64,000 nucleotides of DNA, from positions 36,941,933 to 37,005,932 of the forward strand of contig CM022665.1 in the NCBI GenBank assembly GCA_012295275.1, written 5' to 3'. Below, in pieces: positions 1 through 15,000 of the stretch (positions are counted from its first letter, which is position 1; each line of letters starts with the position of its first letter). The notes beneath the pieces are model-generated. The model searched no databases. It saw only the letters and a list, made by a program, of their open reading frames with translations, and was not told the origin of the DNA. Source of the DNA: Chrysomallon squamiferum (taxonomy: Eukaryota; Mollusca; Gastropoda; Neomphalida; Peltospiridae). A program made the position numbers and the translations under genes.

Positions 1-220
1 AATGAAGTCTTTATGAACTTTAGTTTTTCTTTTTTTTTCTTTTTTCTTTTTTCTTTTTTTTATCTTTAAAACTTATTTACTTAGCTGATCATGAGTTTTT
101 TTTATATTTTTCACTGCTTTATAAATATCAGAAAAAAACATTGCTGTGTTACATAACCAGTAACACTAAGTCTCAAATGTCACAAGAAATCATTCATACT
201 TGGGATTTGTTTTATTGCAG

Positions 221-2764
221 ATATCCAGTTCTGGAAGTCACGTAAATCTCTTGAAGGCCTTTCTGTCCGATCTATTTTCTTCAATGTCTTCCAGTCCTTG
301 ATTGTTGTGTTGTATGTACTTGACAATGAAACCAATACAGTTGTCCGAATTTCTGTCTTCATTGGACTTCTCATTGAAATATGGAAGATCAAAAAAGTTG
401 TTAATGTCAAGGTATAATTGAAAGTGTTTGATACTTTTAGTATTACCATCAAGACCTTCATAATTTCATATTTGAAACACTTTTTATTTGTAAACTAAAA
501 TAAATGTTATAATCCATATAAATTCACTTGGAGTTAAACTTTTAACAGAATGTATTTATTTCTTATTAAATTTAAGGAAATGTTTTATATATTTGGAAAT
601 GTACTATTTATGCCAGTCGGCTAGTTATTTACTATATTTACAAAGTTTTATTCCACAAATGCTTTTAAAAAATAATTTTTGTTAAATAATTGCACATATA
701 TTTAAGTGGACATTATCAGTTGATAATTAGTTTCATACTGTTGATCCAGTGCATCACTTGTTAAAGCAGTATAAAGTATATGTTGAAATTTGAAAACAAT
801 AATAGTTAATGAATTCTAAAAGCAGATCTTTAAATTTCAGATTGATATGGAGAACAAGTTGTTTGGTTTTTTGCCCAGGTTAAGGATGGAAGATAAATCC
901 AGTTACACAGAATCACAAACCAAGCAATATGATCTGGTGAGTAAAATAAAATAAAATTAAATTAAATTAAAATGATTTTCATTTATAAAACCACTTAAGA
1001 ATGGGAAAAAAAACAAAATATTATATTTTCTGCACCACATTTGCAACAGAGCTTCCATTTACCAAGTAAAATAAAATAGAATAAAATAATTAAAAATACC
1101 AAATTAACCAGTACAAAATGTGTTTAGTATAAAGACGTATCTCTTGCTTGAAAACGATATTTCCACCTTTGGGGTTGAAAGGTTTTAGAATCTTAATGAT
1201 CAGTTGTATGTAAAAGTGTATATCTTACATGAAAAGAATTCTGTGAGATGGGTCAGAAGACTTTTAATATCTGCAGATCTGTTATCTGCTAAAGTACCAA
1301 AATACCATACTTATGATATTTGTTGTAATAGCATCAAACCTTTAAATAAACATTTTGGTGATTTTTTTCATTACAGCTTGCTTTCAAATATCTATCTTGG
1401 CTCCTGTTTCCCTTACTGGTTGCTTACTCAGTATATTCCTTACTGTACAATGAACACAGAGGGTGGTACTCCTTCGTTTTAAGCATGATGTATGGATTTC
1501 TCCTTACATTCGGTAAGTAGATGAAAATCTAACAAATAGTTAATGTTTTTGTTTTGCTTTAAAATAATATGTTGTCAGAGCTTTTAAAACTGGCTCAAAC
1601 TAATTGCAAGAATGGTGAGAAAATAATAATAATAATAATAATAGAGAGTAATTGAGTTTCCATATATATTATTGCCTAACATGGTATTTTGAATTACACT
1701 GTTACAAGATAAATAAATTAAAAGAAAACAAAACTATGGTACAATACCTTTACCTAATAAACCATCACACTAATTATTCAGTTGCCTATAAAACAGTAGT
1801 AAAAATGTACAGAATGCTGAAATTAGATTTACATCTGTCATTGAAAACCAATCTTTAGAAAATAACTGTATAACACCAAATAACATTTCCTTTTATATTT
1901 TTACATGTTGATTTGTTGTGTTAAGCATTGTCATTATCTAGTTTTGTGGGTTTGTTCTAGGTTTCATTATGATGACACCACAGTTATTCATCAACTACAA
2001 ACTGAAGTCTGTGGCTCACCTGCCATGGAGAATGCTGACTTACAAAGCACTCAACACATTTATTGATGATATATTTGCATTTGTTATAAAGATGCCAACA
2101 TTATATCGTATAGGGTGTCTGAGAGATGGTAAGTTCCAGATCTAATGTTCTAACCTTTTGAAAGTTTTTGTTTTCAGGCTAGATTGTTTTGAATTCAGCA
2201 CAAAGATGTGGTAATGAAAATTTTAAACTTGTATTGAAATAGAATTAAATGAGACAAAAGAGCAAATATTTTAACAAATATTTAGTTTCTTCTTTGATTT
2301 TGTTTTGAAATAAAAATAAGAATACTGATCAAAATGGAATACACAAAATCCACTGAACTAGTATATAAGATTTTAAAATCTATGCATTTATAAAGATTTT
2401 AATCACTGTTCAACAAACCAAGAGGTTTTTTAACATTGTTTTAAATAACACTAATAATAACAATAGTTTTACTGCTGTTGTAGCAAATGCTTGTACATTT
2501 GTCAGATTTGTACTTATACTGTAATTACGCATAATCACTGACACCCATGCACAATAATTTTGTTCTTTTTCAGATGTAATATTCTTCATATATGTGTATC
2601 AACGCTACATATATCGTGTGGATCCAAAACGCGTTAATGAGTTTGGAACCAGTCAGGAGATGGTTGAACAAAATGGGTCAGCAGGTGGAGATCACATGGC
2701 CATTACTGAAGGACCTGAGATAAACAAAGCGATCAAATCAGAACAGGAGAAGAAAGAAGACTAA
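221..2764 (+). CDS. CLPTM1: CLPTM1 (cleft lip and palate transmembrane protein 1), C-terminal part, 5' truncated by the window
   Basis: Five coding exons join in phase: 221-411, 841-936, 1377-1512, 1961-2128 and 2574-2764 (stop TAA 2762-2764). All have GT-AG borders. They encode the last 259 residues; the human protein is about 670, so the N-terminal luminal part lies left of the window. Family landmarks are plain: QFWKSRKSLEGLSVRS, then FNVFQSLIVVLYVLDNETNT, then TPQLFINYKLKSVAHLPWRM, then TFIDDIFAFVIKMP, then YRIGCLRDDVIFFIYVYQR. Several hydrophobic segments make up the multi-pass membrane region, followed by an acidic/lysine tail ending EKKED. CLPTM1 is an ER/Golgi multi-pass protein; in vertebrates it retains GABA-A receptors in the ER, and its CLPTM1L relative is a lipid scramblase. 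The function here is inferred from family membership. No frame breaks are seen. Confidence 0.95.
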
Positions 2765-5405
2765 ATATTAATATATGAACCCTTAATCAGAATACACTGT
2801 AGTTTATTCAGAAACTCATTACAATAGGAAAATGTGACTTACGTTTCTTTTGTTTTTTTTGCCTCAAGAATTCATTTTGCCTCTTGTAATTTTAGTGTTT
2901 AGTTCCTTTCACCTGTTTAGTATATATTTTTATTTTTTTTTAACTATATCTGTATTTTCTTTTCCATGAAAAATCATTTGTGTCTTGTATCTTTTTGTAA
3001 ATAATTTTGACTTGATGGAGTCATTAAATAGAAATCCTTATTATTTATTTAATGTTTTTGTTGTGAAATTTTCCTTTTGTCCATAAATATATTTCTTGCA
3101 GAAAAAAATCAGAAGGTTTCAGAAGATCCTTTCTTCAGAATTACATTAAATGCTGTCACACTTTAATACTAAATATATCTAGGATATTTAAGAAACTGTT
3201 GGTTTCAAAATTACACAGTAAGAAGTGGAATTAGCAATTTTTAACGGTTCTTTTATTTATTTATTTTTTTAAACTTTTATAAATAAATAAATAAATAAAA
3301 ATAAAACTCAAAATCATTTAATAAATCATAATCAAAACTTATTTAAAATATAAAAATAAGGTTCTGGCTGTGAGAAAATTAAATTTATTGTAAAGTTTAG
3401 CACAAAACTGAATATATGTATATACATATATATGTAAGGCTTCATAAAATAAAAATAGGATCTTAGTACTTACACAATATTCAATTTCTGAGTATCTTGA
3501 ATTTTTTTAAAAAGAAACAAGAAAAAACATTGTTTTCTAGATTTTCATTGAAGTCACTGCTGGTCAGATCTGGATAGGTTGTTCAAATCAGAAGGTGATA
3601 TCTCAGTTTAAAAAAAAAGAAAAAAAATGTTTGTATTTGCTCCTCGTTTTAATTGGAAATGTGTATTTCCTTGTCAATTCATTATTCTATTACGACAAAT
3701 TTCACTGTTTATGTCTATATTATATCCTTTTTACAGTCAATACTCTTTAACCTCCCAAAACAAATGTATTACATTTGATATATAACATTTTTTGAGGGGT
3801 GTTGTGGTTTTTTTTCGTGTTTTTGTAAATTTGTGATACATGACCATGCATAATAAATATAACTGAAAATGATTTATCATCTCCATTTACAATTTCAATT
3901 TGTCTGTATCATGATGTTTTAAACTTTAAATAGTAGAACTGAAAAGCGTAGATTTATATTGTGAAAATATTTTTCTTATTTGTTTTTAACAAATTCTTGG
4001 AGTGTTGAACATTCATTGTGTATTGGTTTTGGGGTTGTTTTTTTTACTTTTTTTTAAAGTAACATGCTAAATGACTGACAACTTGAAATAACTCATTTTA
4101 TTACTACCCAAAGTGCAAGTCACATTTCATGTTGTGTTTTCAAATCATTTTTTTATTTCACAATGCCAAACCTTTTATGTTCTTTCATTATTTATACTTA
4201 AATAAAAATGTGGTAGAGAAAATGTTTTGCTTTTAAGAATTGGTAAATCCAGCATATTATATAGTAATACAGCCAATGTGTTAAATGTTAGTAAAGTACT
4301 ATGTACTTCAGAAACTGATTATTGTAACAGTACTTTGTGTTGTGTGAATGTATTGACATACAGTGTTAAGAGATATGATTTCAGGGTATGTCAGTTTTGC
4401 ATGTATTTCTAATTAGTTTGCCTTTTTATTTGGAAAATAAATTTGTCTATCTTAAACGTGTTGCATTTTTCATCATATGGATACAGTATTTGGGTAACTG
4501 GTTTCCGTCTCATCAAATAATAATAATAATAAAAATAAATAAATAAATACATACCATTGGTTAGAAGTGGATCTTTAACTAGATGTGTAATATTTGTGGT
4601 CATTACAGTAGGGAATTTGATTAACTGTTTCATTTTTATATATTAACACTGAATTACTGTATAGTACCTCACACTAACTCACTAATAAAGTATGATGGTA
4701 AACATAAGCAGCCTAAGGACAAGCACATGAAGTGCAAATCCCTTTTTCATATTATTTTCACCATACAAATAAAAATATTTTCGTCGATAACAGCTGTATC
4801 CTTAGTCTAATAATGAGTCTTAATTATTGATCGGAAAGATTTAGTTAGATTCCATGTGAATGAAAAACTTTTAAAATTAAATTTGCAAGAAGCATGTAAT
4901 GCAGTTTATGATACTTTTTATTTGGTCTTCAATTTTACTCACGTTTAATTACCCCTTTTAAGTATGAATGCAGGTACGTATAACTCAGAATGCTGAATAT
5001 AATAACAAAAGAGAAACAACACAGTATGTCCAATACAAAAAAAAAAAAATCAGTTTAACAAAGAAATAACATGAAGGTACATATGAAACCGGAATGAATA
5101 AATTATGAATGGGTGTGTTGACTTTCCATTTTTCAGTTTTGATTCCTTTTATAAATAAACATCACTGTCTGTCATTGTTTGAGGTCAGATAATATACATA
5201 ATTTATTACTGGTCAAAGTATGTGTACAGTAACACACTAGAAACGCCTCCAACTTAATTATTTATGCTATCAAGCCTCAGATAGAAACCAATCAATAAAC
5301 TTTCTACGTTCTATTTTCATCATTTGTGACGAGAGCCTACTCGTGCTTGACGTGTTTTTCCATCTACGTTCAAAAACCAGTTCGGGATCATATCGGACTG
5401 TCCTG
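2765..5405 (+). other. CLPTM1 3' UTR and intergenic spacer before FEZ
   Basis: Nothing coding is convincing here. The first part is the CLPTM1 3' UTR. An ATTAAA near 3024 and an AATAAA-rich stretch near 3280-3300 are possible poly(A) signals, but the real cleavage site cannot be chosen from sequence alone. A (TAA)/(AAAT) run lies near 4517-4550. Short open frames at 4227-4412 (+) and 4409-4633 (-) have no recognisable protein features. Confidence 0.5.
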
Positions 5406-5413
5406 TATAAATA
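5406..5413 (+). promoter_or_regulatory. TATA box of the FEZ gene
   Basis: TATAAATA stands alone in a comparatively GC-richer stretch (about 5320-5410), which also holds a TGACG-type half site near 5349. Initiation would be expected about 30 bases downstream, near 5436. That gives a short 5' UTR before the favoured start at 5616. Promoter use is inferred. Confidence 0.5.
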
Positions 5414-5615
5414 CTAATTCATTCTTTGAATCGTTTTAATTATCTAAATGAACATTTTACCTATACGCGTTACGGACATTAGTGTTCTGGCGAAACATAG
5501 ACTGTCAAAAGGATTTAATCATATCGAACGGACACTTGCTGATTACGTTCAGAGGTTAAAGTTCAACTCATTGAAGGTGAAGGACGGTAATGCAGACAGA
5601 ATGAGGGTTCCGAAA

Positions 5616-8600
5616 ATGGCGGAGCTACAGTTCGAGGCTCCGCTCGCTTCCTTCGAAAACGAAGAATGGAACGAGTACAATGAATTCCAAACTGCAAAGA
5701 CAACAGATGACACAAACGCAAATTCCGACAGTTTAAAAAACGTAAATAACTCGGTGCCAGTAGATAACAATTCACATGAAAACTTCGGCGAAACCGTTTC
5801 TGGGTCTCTCGAAGATTTGGTAAATACGTTTGATGATAAAATTACCAAATGTTTTTGTACGTTCGAAGAACAAGTGGATACGAGTAAGTTCGCCCCTGTA
5901 CAGATCAGGACCCAAGAGGAAGTGATCAAAGATTGCCAGTGAGTAACTTAGATATATCAGTGTGATTGGTTGATTGACCCTTTAGTCAGTAACGTGTTGA
6001 TGTAACTTGAAAGGATATTGACAAAATCAGAGTCAGCGCAGAACTGACATTGACACGAAATTAACGTTAGGACTTGAATTATATCTTATGAATTAATTAT
6101 TGTCGTAATTTAATGATAATACAAGTGATATTTGAAAATACTAATTAACATTTTTCTGTCTGACAAATAAAATCAATGAAAATAGGATACTGAATCACTG
6201 ATGTGTCATTTCAACAAGTTATAATTTATTAACAACTGTTGAAGTATGATTATCATATAGCCACTCCAATTTTTCTGAATTTAAAACGCCACATTATAAA
6301 TTATCAGGACATTACTAACACCCAAATTAAGATACTCATTATTAATATATTTTCGAAATTATTATTTATGTTCGGGTCACGATTACCATTAGGAAAGATT
6401 GTATGTGTTTATTAACCACATTCTAGACTAATAACCTACAGATGTTATACATGTATATTATCAACTTTTGTGTGCCCTTCATGACATATATCAACCAAAG
6501 GTTTTAATTATAATACTGATTAATCACAGAATGTGAATTCTCTTATTGAAGTGCACATGACTCACTCACTTTATTGATTAATTGCTACCTACAAGTTCTT
6601 TTGGTGCATAGTTCTTTTGTATTCACAGTCATCAAATGAAATAACTTCAACATTGTTTGGGATGGGCTTTTACCTGATCACCATTTTAAATACCATTTGT
6701 TTTATATTTTATTTTCCTTTTTATTTCTTTATTGCTGTTGCTGTTTTGAGGAGGATTAAATTTTATTTTTTATTTTCTATTTTTCTATTTTTATTATTAT
6801 TATTTTATTAAAAATCCTTGAAGAAGTTAAATTTTGCTCCAAGAAGTTGTATATAAATATGTATGTGTATACGTATTAAATTATTTATGAAAACAATCTT
6901 AGTAGAAGTATTTTATTGATTTTAAATGAATTCATAATAATTATGGAAAATTTTAATTTATTTATTTATGATAACAATCTTAATACAGTTCTTTCATTCT
7001 TTTAAAATAAATTCTTAATTTATTGTACAGAGAGAAATAGAAATTTATTTTTTAATTTTATATTTTTCTTATTTTATTTGTTATTATTTTATTTGTTATT
7101 ATTATTTTTTTAAATATATTTTTATTTTATTTATTTTTAAATCTATATTAGACATTTTTTAATTATTATTATTTTTTAAAGTAGTTTTTATATTTGTTGC
7201 CTTTGAAGAATTATATGAATAAATTATAAATTTTATTATTATTATTTATTTATTTATAAATAGTAATAATTATTAAAAAACAAAAAAACAACAAAACAAA
7301 TGTACTTGTTGAGACAGTGATAAAAATTAAAAGGTTACAGTAATAATTTTAAATGTTGTATTAATATTGTCATATATAATAAAACTTGTTTTAAAAAATA
7401 ATGTTTATAGATATGATGATAAAAGAAAACCGTGTTAGTTTCTGATGAAATATGTAGAGAAAGGTCAGATGTATTTAAAGGAAATTAACAGTAATTATCT
7501 AGTTATTTTCTTTAAATGACCATATACACCCAAACCAGCTCCACCACCCATTTCCTATCTTTAAAAAAATATAATAATAATAATTCAAATAACTGGTAAC
7601 AAATTTATAAAAATGAAAGAAAAATAAGTAAAAATTAAAATTACGATATACTGAACAGAAATTATTAGAGTTAATAATGTATTGTAATTTGTAAATTAAA
7701 TTGTACGAAGTGTTTTCATGTGTACAGTAAACATTAACTAAATAATTTTAAAAAAATAAAAATTTGCCAACAAATTGCAAACCGTAGTTTAGCTTGGACA
7801 TTATTCTCACACAGATAGATGAGAGATATTGATTTTTCTCCTTTTAAAAAAAACAACAACTATGTAATCATAATGCCACTAGTAGCTTGTGCTCATGCAT
7901 GTCAGAAGAATCGATTAATCATCGCCATCGGTACACTGTTTTGTGACAGCTGGTTTATTATCTGTCCAGCAAATTGTCTGTGTGTTGAAATTTCCATTGT
8001 TAAAACACATTCTGGTAAATGCTGGTAATTATCTGGTCAGAAAAAGGAAAGGAAGAATCTGATTAATTTCCTGCAGTGTATTAGTAACTCTTGATGATCA
8101 ACTGAAACTGGTTTAAATTACAAATCTTTTATACTCATAAAAAAAACTTGTGTGTGTGTTTGTGTGTTTGGCAAACCAATGCTAACAATAGAAATGTGTT
8201 TCTGAATTAAAATTAGAATAATAATATTTCAAATATACCCGTTTGGCACCTACAAATAATTCAGATACATTTGATATCCTTCCAAATGTATATGAAATGA
8301 CAGTTTATTTTATTTTATTTTATTATCAGCAGCAGTAGTATTTAATTATATTCTTTTAAAGTTTTATTATGCATTTTATTTTATTATTTTGAAATCACCA
8401 TTTGATGTTTTTTGTTTTATATATAAAAAAATATATATTTATTTTTCTTCAGAATGTGGTGGACAATTACAGGCAACTTTGGCAATATACTACCAATTGA
8501 CTGGTCCAAAACATACACTAGGCAGCTTCATACAAGAGTATTAAATCTCGATGAGGAACGAGTAAGTTTTACATAGTACTTTTGAAATGATCTTGTGAAT

Positions 8601-9014
8601 TGTTTAGAATTAGATATTTTATTTATTCTAAATGAACAGTTCAAATTTAACACAAGAAATAATAATATGAATAACTGAATAAATTATAATAAAGCGGAAT
8701 AATTTTCACAATAGCATATATCATTTGTTATTAATTTTTGTTTTTAAAATGTCTTGTATATTTTGCAGTAATTGTTCATTAATGCATGAACACTGAGTTT
8801 TAAAAATGTCTGTAACAGTTAAGCTGCAGTTAATTTTATTTTTATGTATTACTAGTGTGTCTGATTCTTTTAACCTTTTGCATATTTTCTGATACAAATA
8901 GGACAAGTTTTAGAAAATATTGAATTTATTTACTTTTATTATATCTGAAAATTATTATTATTATTATTATTAACATGTCATGGTATACAGAAAATAGACA
9001 TAAAACACATTCAT

Positions 9015-9051
<37 letters not shown>

Positions 9052-12000
9052 GGGTTTGTTTTTTTGGGGGGGTTTTCTTCAATAAATGTACATGCACACA
9101 TTTAATTTTTATCTGTAAATTTAATAGGGTTGATCTACATGGTTAACATTTTTATTTTTAAAATCTTTATCTGGACAGAAAAGACATACTTCCAGAAAAA
9201 AAAAAAAAAGTCCTTCTGAGTGAAGGGAAATGCTGTAAATGACATAAATTCCTTGAATTGCTGCTTTGTATGTGTAACATGGGCATATTCCCAACACTTA
9301 GCTATCTCGGTGTGGGAACCTGCCACATATAATGTAACAGGCAGCAGCCATTGTCTTGATAAAAATAAGTATCAAGTTTAGTTAGTGGTGAGTTTTTTTG
9401 GTTAAGTCAAGAGGATTTAAGGCCACCAGGTTCTGTTCTAAGTTAGAATATACATCATGCATTAAATTTGTTAATGAAGCAGACTATGAATGCGTGTTTT
9501 AATTTTTCCACTCCCAGTTTTGATTTCATTTTATCATGTAATTGTATATACAAAAAAACATTCAAGTCATTATCATTGTTTTGGGATTTCATGCATTAAA
9601 AAGATTTAAAATTCTTCTCTTTTTTTTTCCTTCTTTTTCTTCCCGTTGGGTCCAAAGGTTTTAGTTATATCAGCATCTGTTCTGTGTTAAAATGTATAGC
9701 ATATTTAAAAATATTTTTGTGGGGGTTTTTTTTTGCACCAAAGAGATCTTTGATTTTCTGTTGGTTGGATCCAAAAGCTTTAGTCCTTTCTGGACACATT
9801 CTGTGTAGAAGTTTACATCATACATTAAAAGCTTTTAACCCTATTGAATATATTGATCGAATAGATTGTCAGTAGAGACAAATGGCTGAAGAACACACTC
9901 TGTAAACAAGACAGGATATATTTTATGGGTTTCAGCATTTCAGTATTGAAATAGACTGTAACATAATGATTCTCCTCACTTTTCTGCATTTTTTAAATTT
10001 CTTCTGGGAAATAAGGTTTTACATAATTTCATCTGGGAAATAAAATTTCCAGAAATTTCTATTTGAAATATCTATTGCCAGCTACTGTTATGTGTATAAT
10101 GAATTCATAATAATTATATTAAAATATTTATAAACTGAACCGCTTAAGTCAGTCTGCTTTATAAACTGACTTAAAAAAAAAATTTGTTGTATTTGTTTTA
10201 ATGTAAAATGTGATAATTATGTAAATGATGACATATTTGTGTAGTAAATAATATACATTTTATACAGCTGTTGCTAAATAAAATATTTATGGTAAGTCTT
10301 ATTGCAGAAATCATGGAGCTATGTACATAAAAAAAAAAAAAATCCAGTAAAAGCAAATAGATGCACTAGATTTGCTGGAGATATAAAAGGTTTAAATTGT
10401 GAACTCTTGTCCTTCTTAATCCCTTATCTTTATGTGTTTTGGAGTGAAATATTCGAAAGTATTCTCAAAATAACCTTGATATATTACAAGCATGCTTATT
10501 TCTTTATGTATATAAATTAATTTTTTTTTTTTTTTTTTTTTTTCCCTTCCTTCATACTGCAGATAGTCATGTTAAAAGATTGGCTAATGTCTATCTAGGA
10601 CTTCATATTTTTGTTAACTATTTTGAATTTTTGTCTGGATGTTGTTTCATCTGTGAAGCAGTATTACTGAAACAAATATACATTTTTAAGGCTACTAAAG
10701 TTAGAAAGATGAAATTAACTAATGTTTTTTGCATTTTAATCTTCTTTTTCTTCATTTTTTAAAATACCAATAAATGTATAATTACTAATAATGTACAGTA
10801 AACCTTGATACTATTTTACAGCAGCCCATAAGAATATTGTACAACAAACCATCATGATGTCACAGAGTTAGTTTCCTTGTGAAGATTTCATTATGAAAAA
10901 TAACATGTTTGACACCTAACTGTATTTTAGGAACCCGATGACCTTAACCTTGACCTGTCAGATGATGAGGAACTGGCACAAGCATTTGACATGCACTCTC
11001 TAATTGTTAGCAGTCTGCAGCCTGATGAATCGGATCATATTGCCACTGCTGATGAGGTCATCAGTGAAATAGACACAATGATGCAGGTAATTTTATTTAA
11101 AATTTAAAACTTTATAAATCCAATTTTTAATTCACAAAGCATTTTTCTGACCACATGGACATGTGACAAAAAACAAAAATGCATACTCATGAGTAGCAGA
11201 CTCTGTTAATGTTTAATTTTTTATATATTAGTAAAGAAACCTATGAAATACATTATTTATAATTTAAAAATGGTAAGTGTTTAAAAAAAAAAAAAAAAAA
11301 AAGATTCATTTATAGGATTAAAACTATTCTCAAAATATCTACTTTTCTTACTGACGTCAGAATTATCAATTTCTTTTCCCCTTGATCTTATAATATGAGA
11401 ATTATTGATGTTTAAACTAATATTTATCCTCTTTTGTTTCCTGTTGACAGCTGTTCAGCAGTTCAGTTAAGTCAATATATACAAAAAGAATAATATGAAT
11501 AGAATCCATACTGTTAGGTCACATTTGGCAAATTTTTAAATTAAAAGACATTTTTTTTTTTTTTTTTTAAAGGAAAAAAGGTAATAAAAGAACATTGATT
11601 TTACTTGTATAGTAATTAATGAAAATATGTAATTTCATAAGCTTTGTTTTGATATGTAACACACACAGACGTAAAATATGCTTGGCATGTCAATAGAACT
11701 GTACTTTTTCCATAACTGCCTGATCTGTTTGTTCCTATAGTTAATATTTCAGTGTAATTCAAGCATTCTCTATGTTAATTCACCAGTTTTCCATTCCACT
11801 CACAATCCTAAAGTTTCACATCAGAAGGATGTCATTAAAAGTTTTTGTTTTCCTTTTTTTTCTTAAACAATTACCCCAAAATGTGTTATCTTAATTAGGC
11901 ATCATGTTTTTAAACAGTTTTCATTCTTAATGACATTAGTTTTTAAACAAAATATTCTGATTTATTGTTACCTATAATGCTTACTTTAACACATCTTACC

Positions 12001-15000
12001 TTTCAAATATCAAAAAATATCATGTTTAACAGCTTTTAAAAATTATATGTTAATACATCATAAACTTTAAAGAAATAAATTTGGACTGTTGTAATGATAA
12101 TAACAACAGTTATATTCTGTGTTTCTGTATACAGTACAGTGTAAATTTACATCTTTGTTGAAAAGAAGGTAAAATATCAGTGATTACAACCAGAAGTACA
12201 TAGAGAACTACATAAATATTATACAGATGATTTGATGGCAAACTATGTAAAGGGTAAAGTTTAATATAGATTAACATCCATTGTTACATTCTAACAGATA
12301 AAAGGATGAGGAATGACTATTGATGAATCTCACATACACATCTGTACATGTATTTACATGGACACTATTATCATAATAATGAATTAATTTACAGTTTAAA
12401 TATTTAATGATTTTATCAGTTTGAAGCCACAGTTTTATATATTATTATCTGAAAACAGAATAATAATAAAAAAAAGAAAAGATGGTAGCTTTTTAAAAAA
12501 AAAACAAAAAACCCAAAATAATTATTTATATAATAATGTCCCTTAGAACAATTACCTAATAAAAAATGTATTTGATCTTATTTATCACCATTATTATATA
12601 TTTATAATTTTTATCAATATTTTAATTGTATGTGTTAACATATTACCTTTTGTTATTTCTTGTATTTATCAATGAAATAAATTTATAGATGAGAAAAAGA
12701 GAAAATTTATATGGGGGTGTTTGTGATATTTTTAGAATTAATTTTTTTACAATGATTATGTACACTTCAATAAGTTGTCTTGCACATGGAAATATTTTTA
12801 CATTGAAGAATAATAACGACACCACTGAACAATGTCTCATTCATTTTCAGCTATAACACTGTCTTCATTTTAAAGAAATACATGAAAAGACTAGAATAAA
12901 TTACTTGATGTAGTAGTATTTTTTTGGACAAAAATATTGTTGCAGTAAATGAAGGTGTTGTGTAATATGGTGTATTTATATAATAATGAGTCTGTGTATG
13001 TATATAATTTTTAAATTGTCCAGCTATTACTACATAGCACAGAATCACTGTATTCTTTGTCAGCATCATTGATTGTGTTATTTCTAACTGGTTGGTCACT
13101 GTACTACTTAATTGGCTAGTCATGTTCGTGTGCAAACAGCATTTAGGTATAGCATGGTATATTGATTATTCCAGCAATTTGTTTTGTTGGTGATGTGGCA
13201 TAAGTTTGTGTTTTTCTCATTGTATAGGTTTTCAGTACACCATTATATAATACAGAATATAATAACATGGCCATAGAAAAAAAAAGTCTAATGAGATACG
13301 TTATCAGAGAAAAGATTATATTTGAAAAAAAAAAATGTTATTACTATTATTATTATTATTATTAAAGGTATTTCATTATAAAGAAATACATATTCTTGTT
13401 GTAGTTGTTTTTGAAATATATTTATTAATTTAAAGCAAGGCTTTGAAAATAAATGAGATTAGACTATTAAACCCTTAAAACACTTACACAAAATAGGAAA
13501 CTTTTAAGGCTTTTAAATAGCATGAGTTTAAAACTATTCATTTAATTTTTTATTTATTTTTTTCTGTTTGAATTTCATTTTCAAGAATTTACCTGTTTAA
13601 CAACTCTAAAATCAGATTTATCTGTCTAGACCAAGCTCAGATAAGGTGATTATTTAAGTTTCATTAACTGTTCCTGAACAAAAGAATATTATTATTTGGG
13701 TTTTTTTGTGTTTTTTTTGGTCTAAATTGTAATTTGTTTTTCCATCCCTAATAAACCTGAGACATCTTGCATTCTCTCATACTTCTACATATCAGGGTAA
13801 TTTTCATTTCCTTTCTGCCAGTAAGCCGAGCCAGAGGAATCATGTTAATTTCAATCTGAATTTTATTACTTTGGGATGAAATGCTTTTTGATATTCTCAG
13901 AGTTTCATCTTGGTCACATTCTATGACGTCAAGATTCGAGTCTTATTGATCTGTTGCTGAAACCATCTGGTAATGTTTTCCTGACGGCTGGTGGTGGTTT
14001 TATTGATCGGTTCTGGGAAGACCCATGATGGGAAGGTTATCACAGAACTAATGTTAATTGATGCATTCTAGGTACATGCTCTTCTGGGACTTGTTCCACA
14101 TCGTGCGTGATTAGATTGGTATCAGACAACATATACATGTATGCAGGAATTTGCTGAATACAAAACTGTTGTTGCATCATTTGTAAGACAGCTGTTTGGC
14201 TATTAAATCAATACTTTGAAAACAGCCTGTCCAGAATGATAAGTAAAAATGAAGAATTACAAAGAATTATGTAATAAAACCATTGTATTAGTACTGTGAT
14301 GATTCCTGATTTTGTCATATAAAAAGTAGAACTTAGTATATGACCTTTTTTTATCATCGTCTCTTTTTTTTTTTCTTTTTTTTTAATTAAAAATTTAAAA
14401 ATAAATTTAATTGGTTCAGACAACTGTCAATTTCATTACACACCCAATACTGACTATGAAAACTAAAATAATGTAAAGAATTGTTTTCAAATATTAACTA
14501 ATGTTAAGCTACAAACTGTATATAGTTAAACCAAGACTGCAAAGTTCCACAGTAACGTTTGATTAGATATTATTAAAAAATATTCATCCTGTTTTTATTA
14601 TTACACAGTTATTAATAAAAATCCAGTTAGAAATACTACAGGATTAGGTATTTGGATTTAGACATAAACCATGTAGAATATATAATCTTTTTTATTGTTA
14701 TTATTATTGCACTTAATATTAAATTATGTTATGCTTAATTTAATTAAACTCTTTCAATAAAATTTGTAACTTACTTCATGGCCATCTATAAAATTTTATC
14801 AAAGACCCCCTTGAAGTTAAGAAAATATAATAGTACTTTTAACATTTAAAAAAAAAAAAGAAGTAATTTACATGATACTGCTGATTGTTATAGGCAGTTA
14901 CAGGAGTTCAAAAAGATCAAAATCATGATTCAGTCTTTCGTAAGGATGATTATTTAATTCAGTAATTTTGTAAATTTCCATTCACTGGTTTGCTTACATT

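Noticed and set aside
5549-5929. 126- and 70-codon minus-strand frames
   Set aside because: They are antisense to FEZ exon 1, which has clear family homology on the plus strand.
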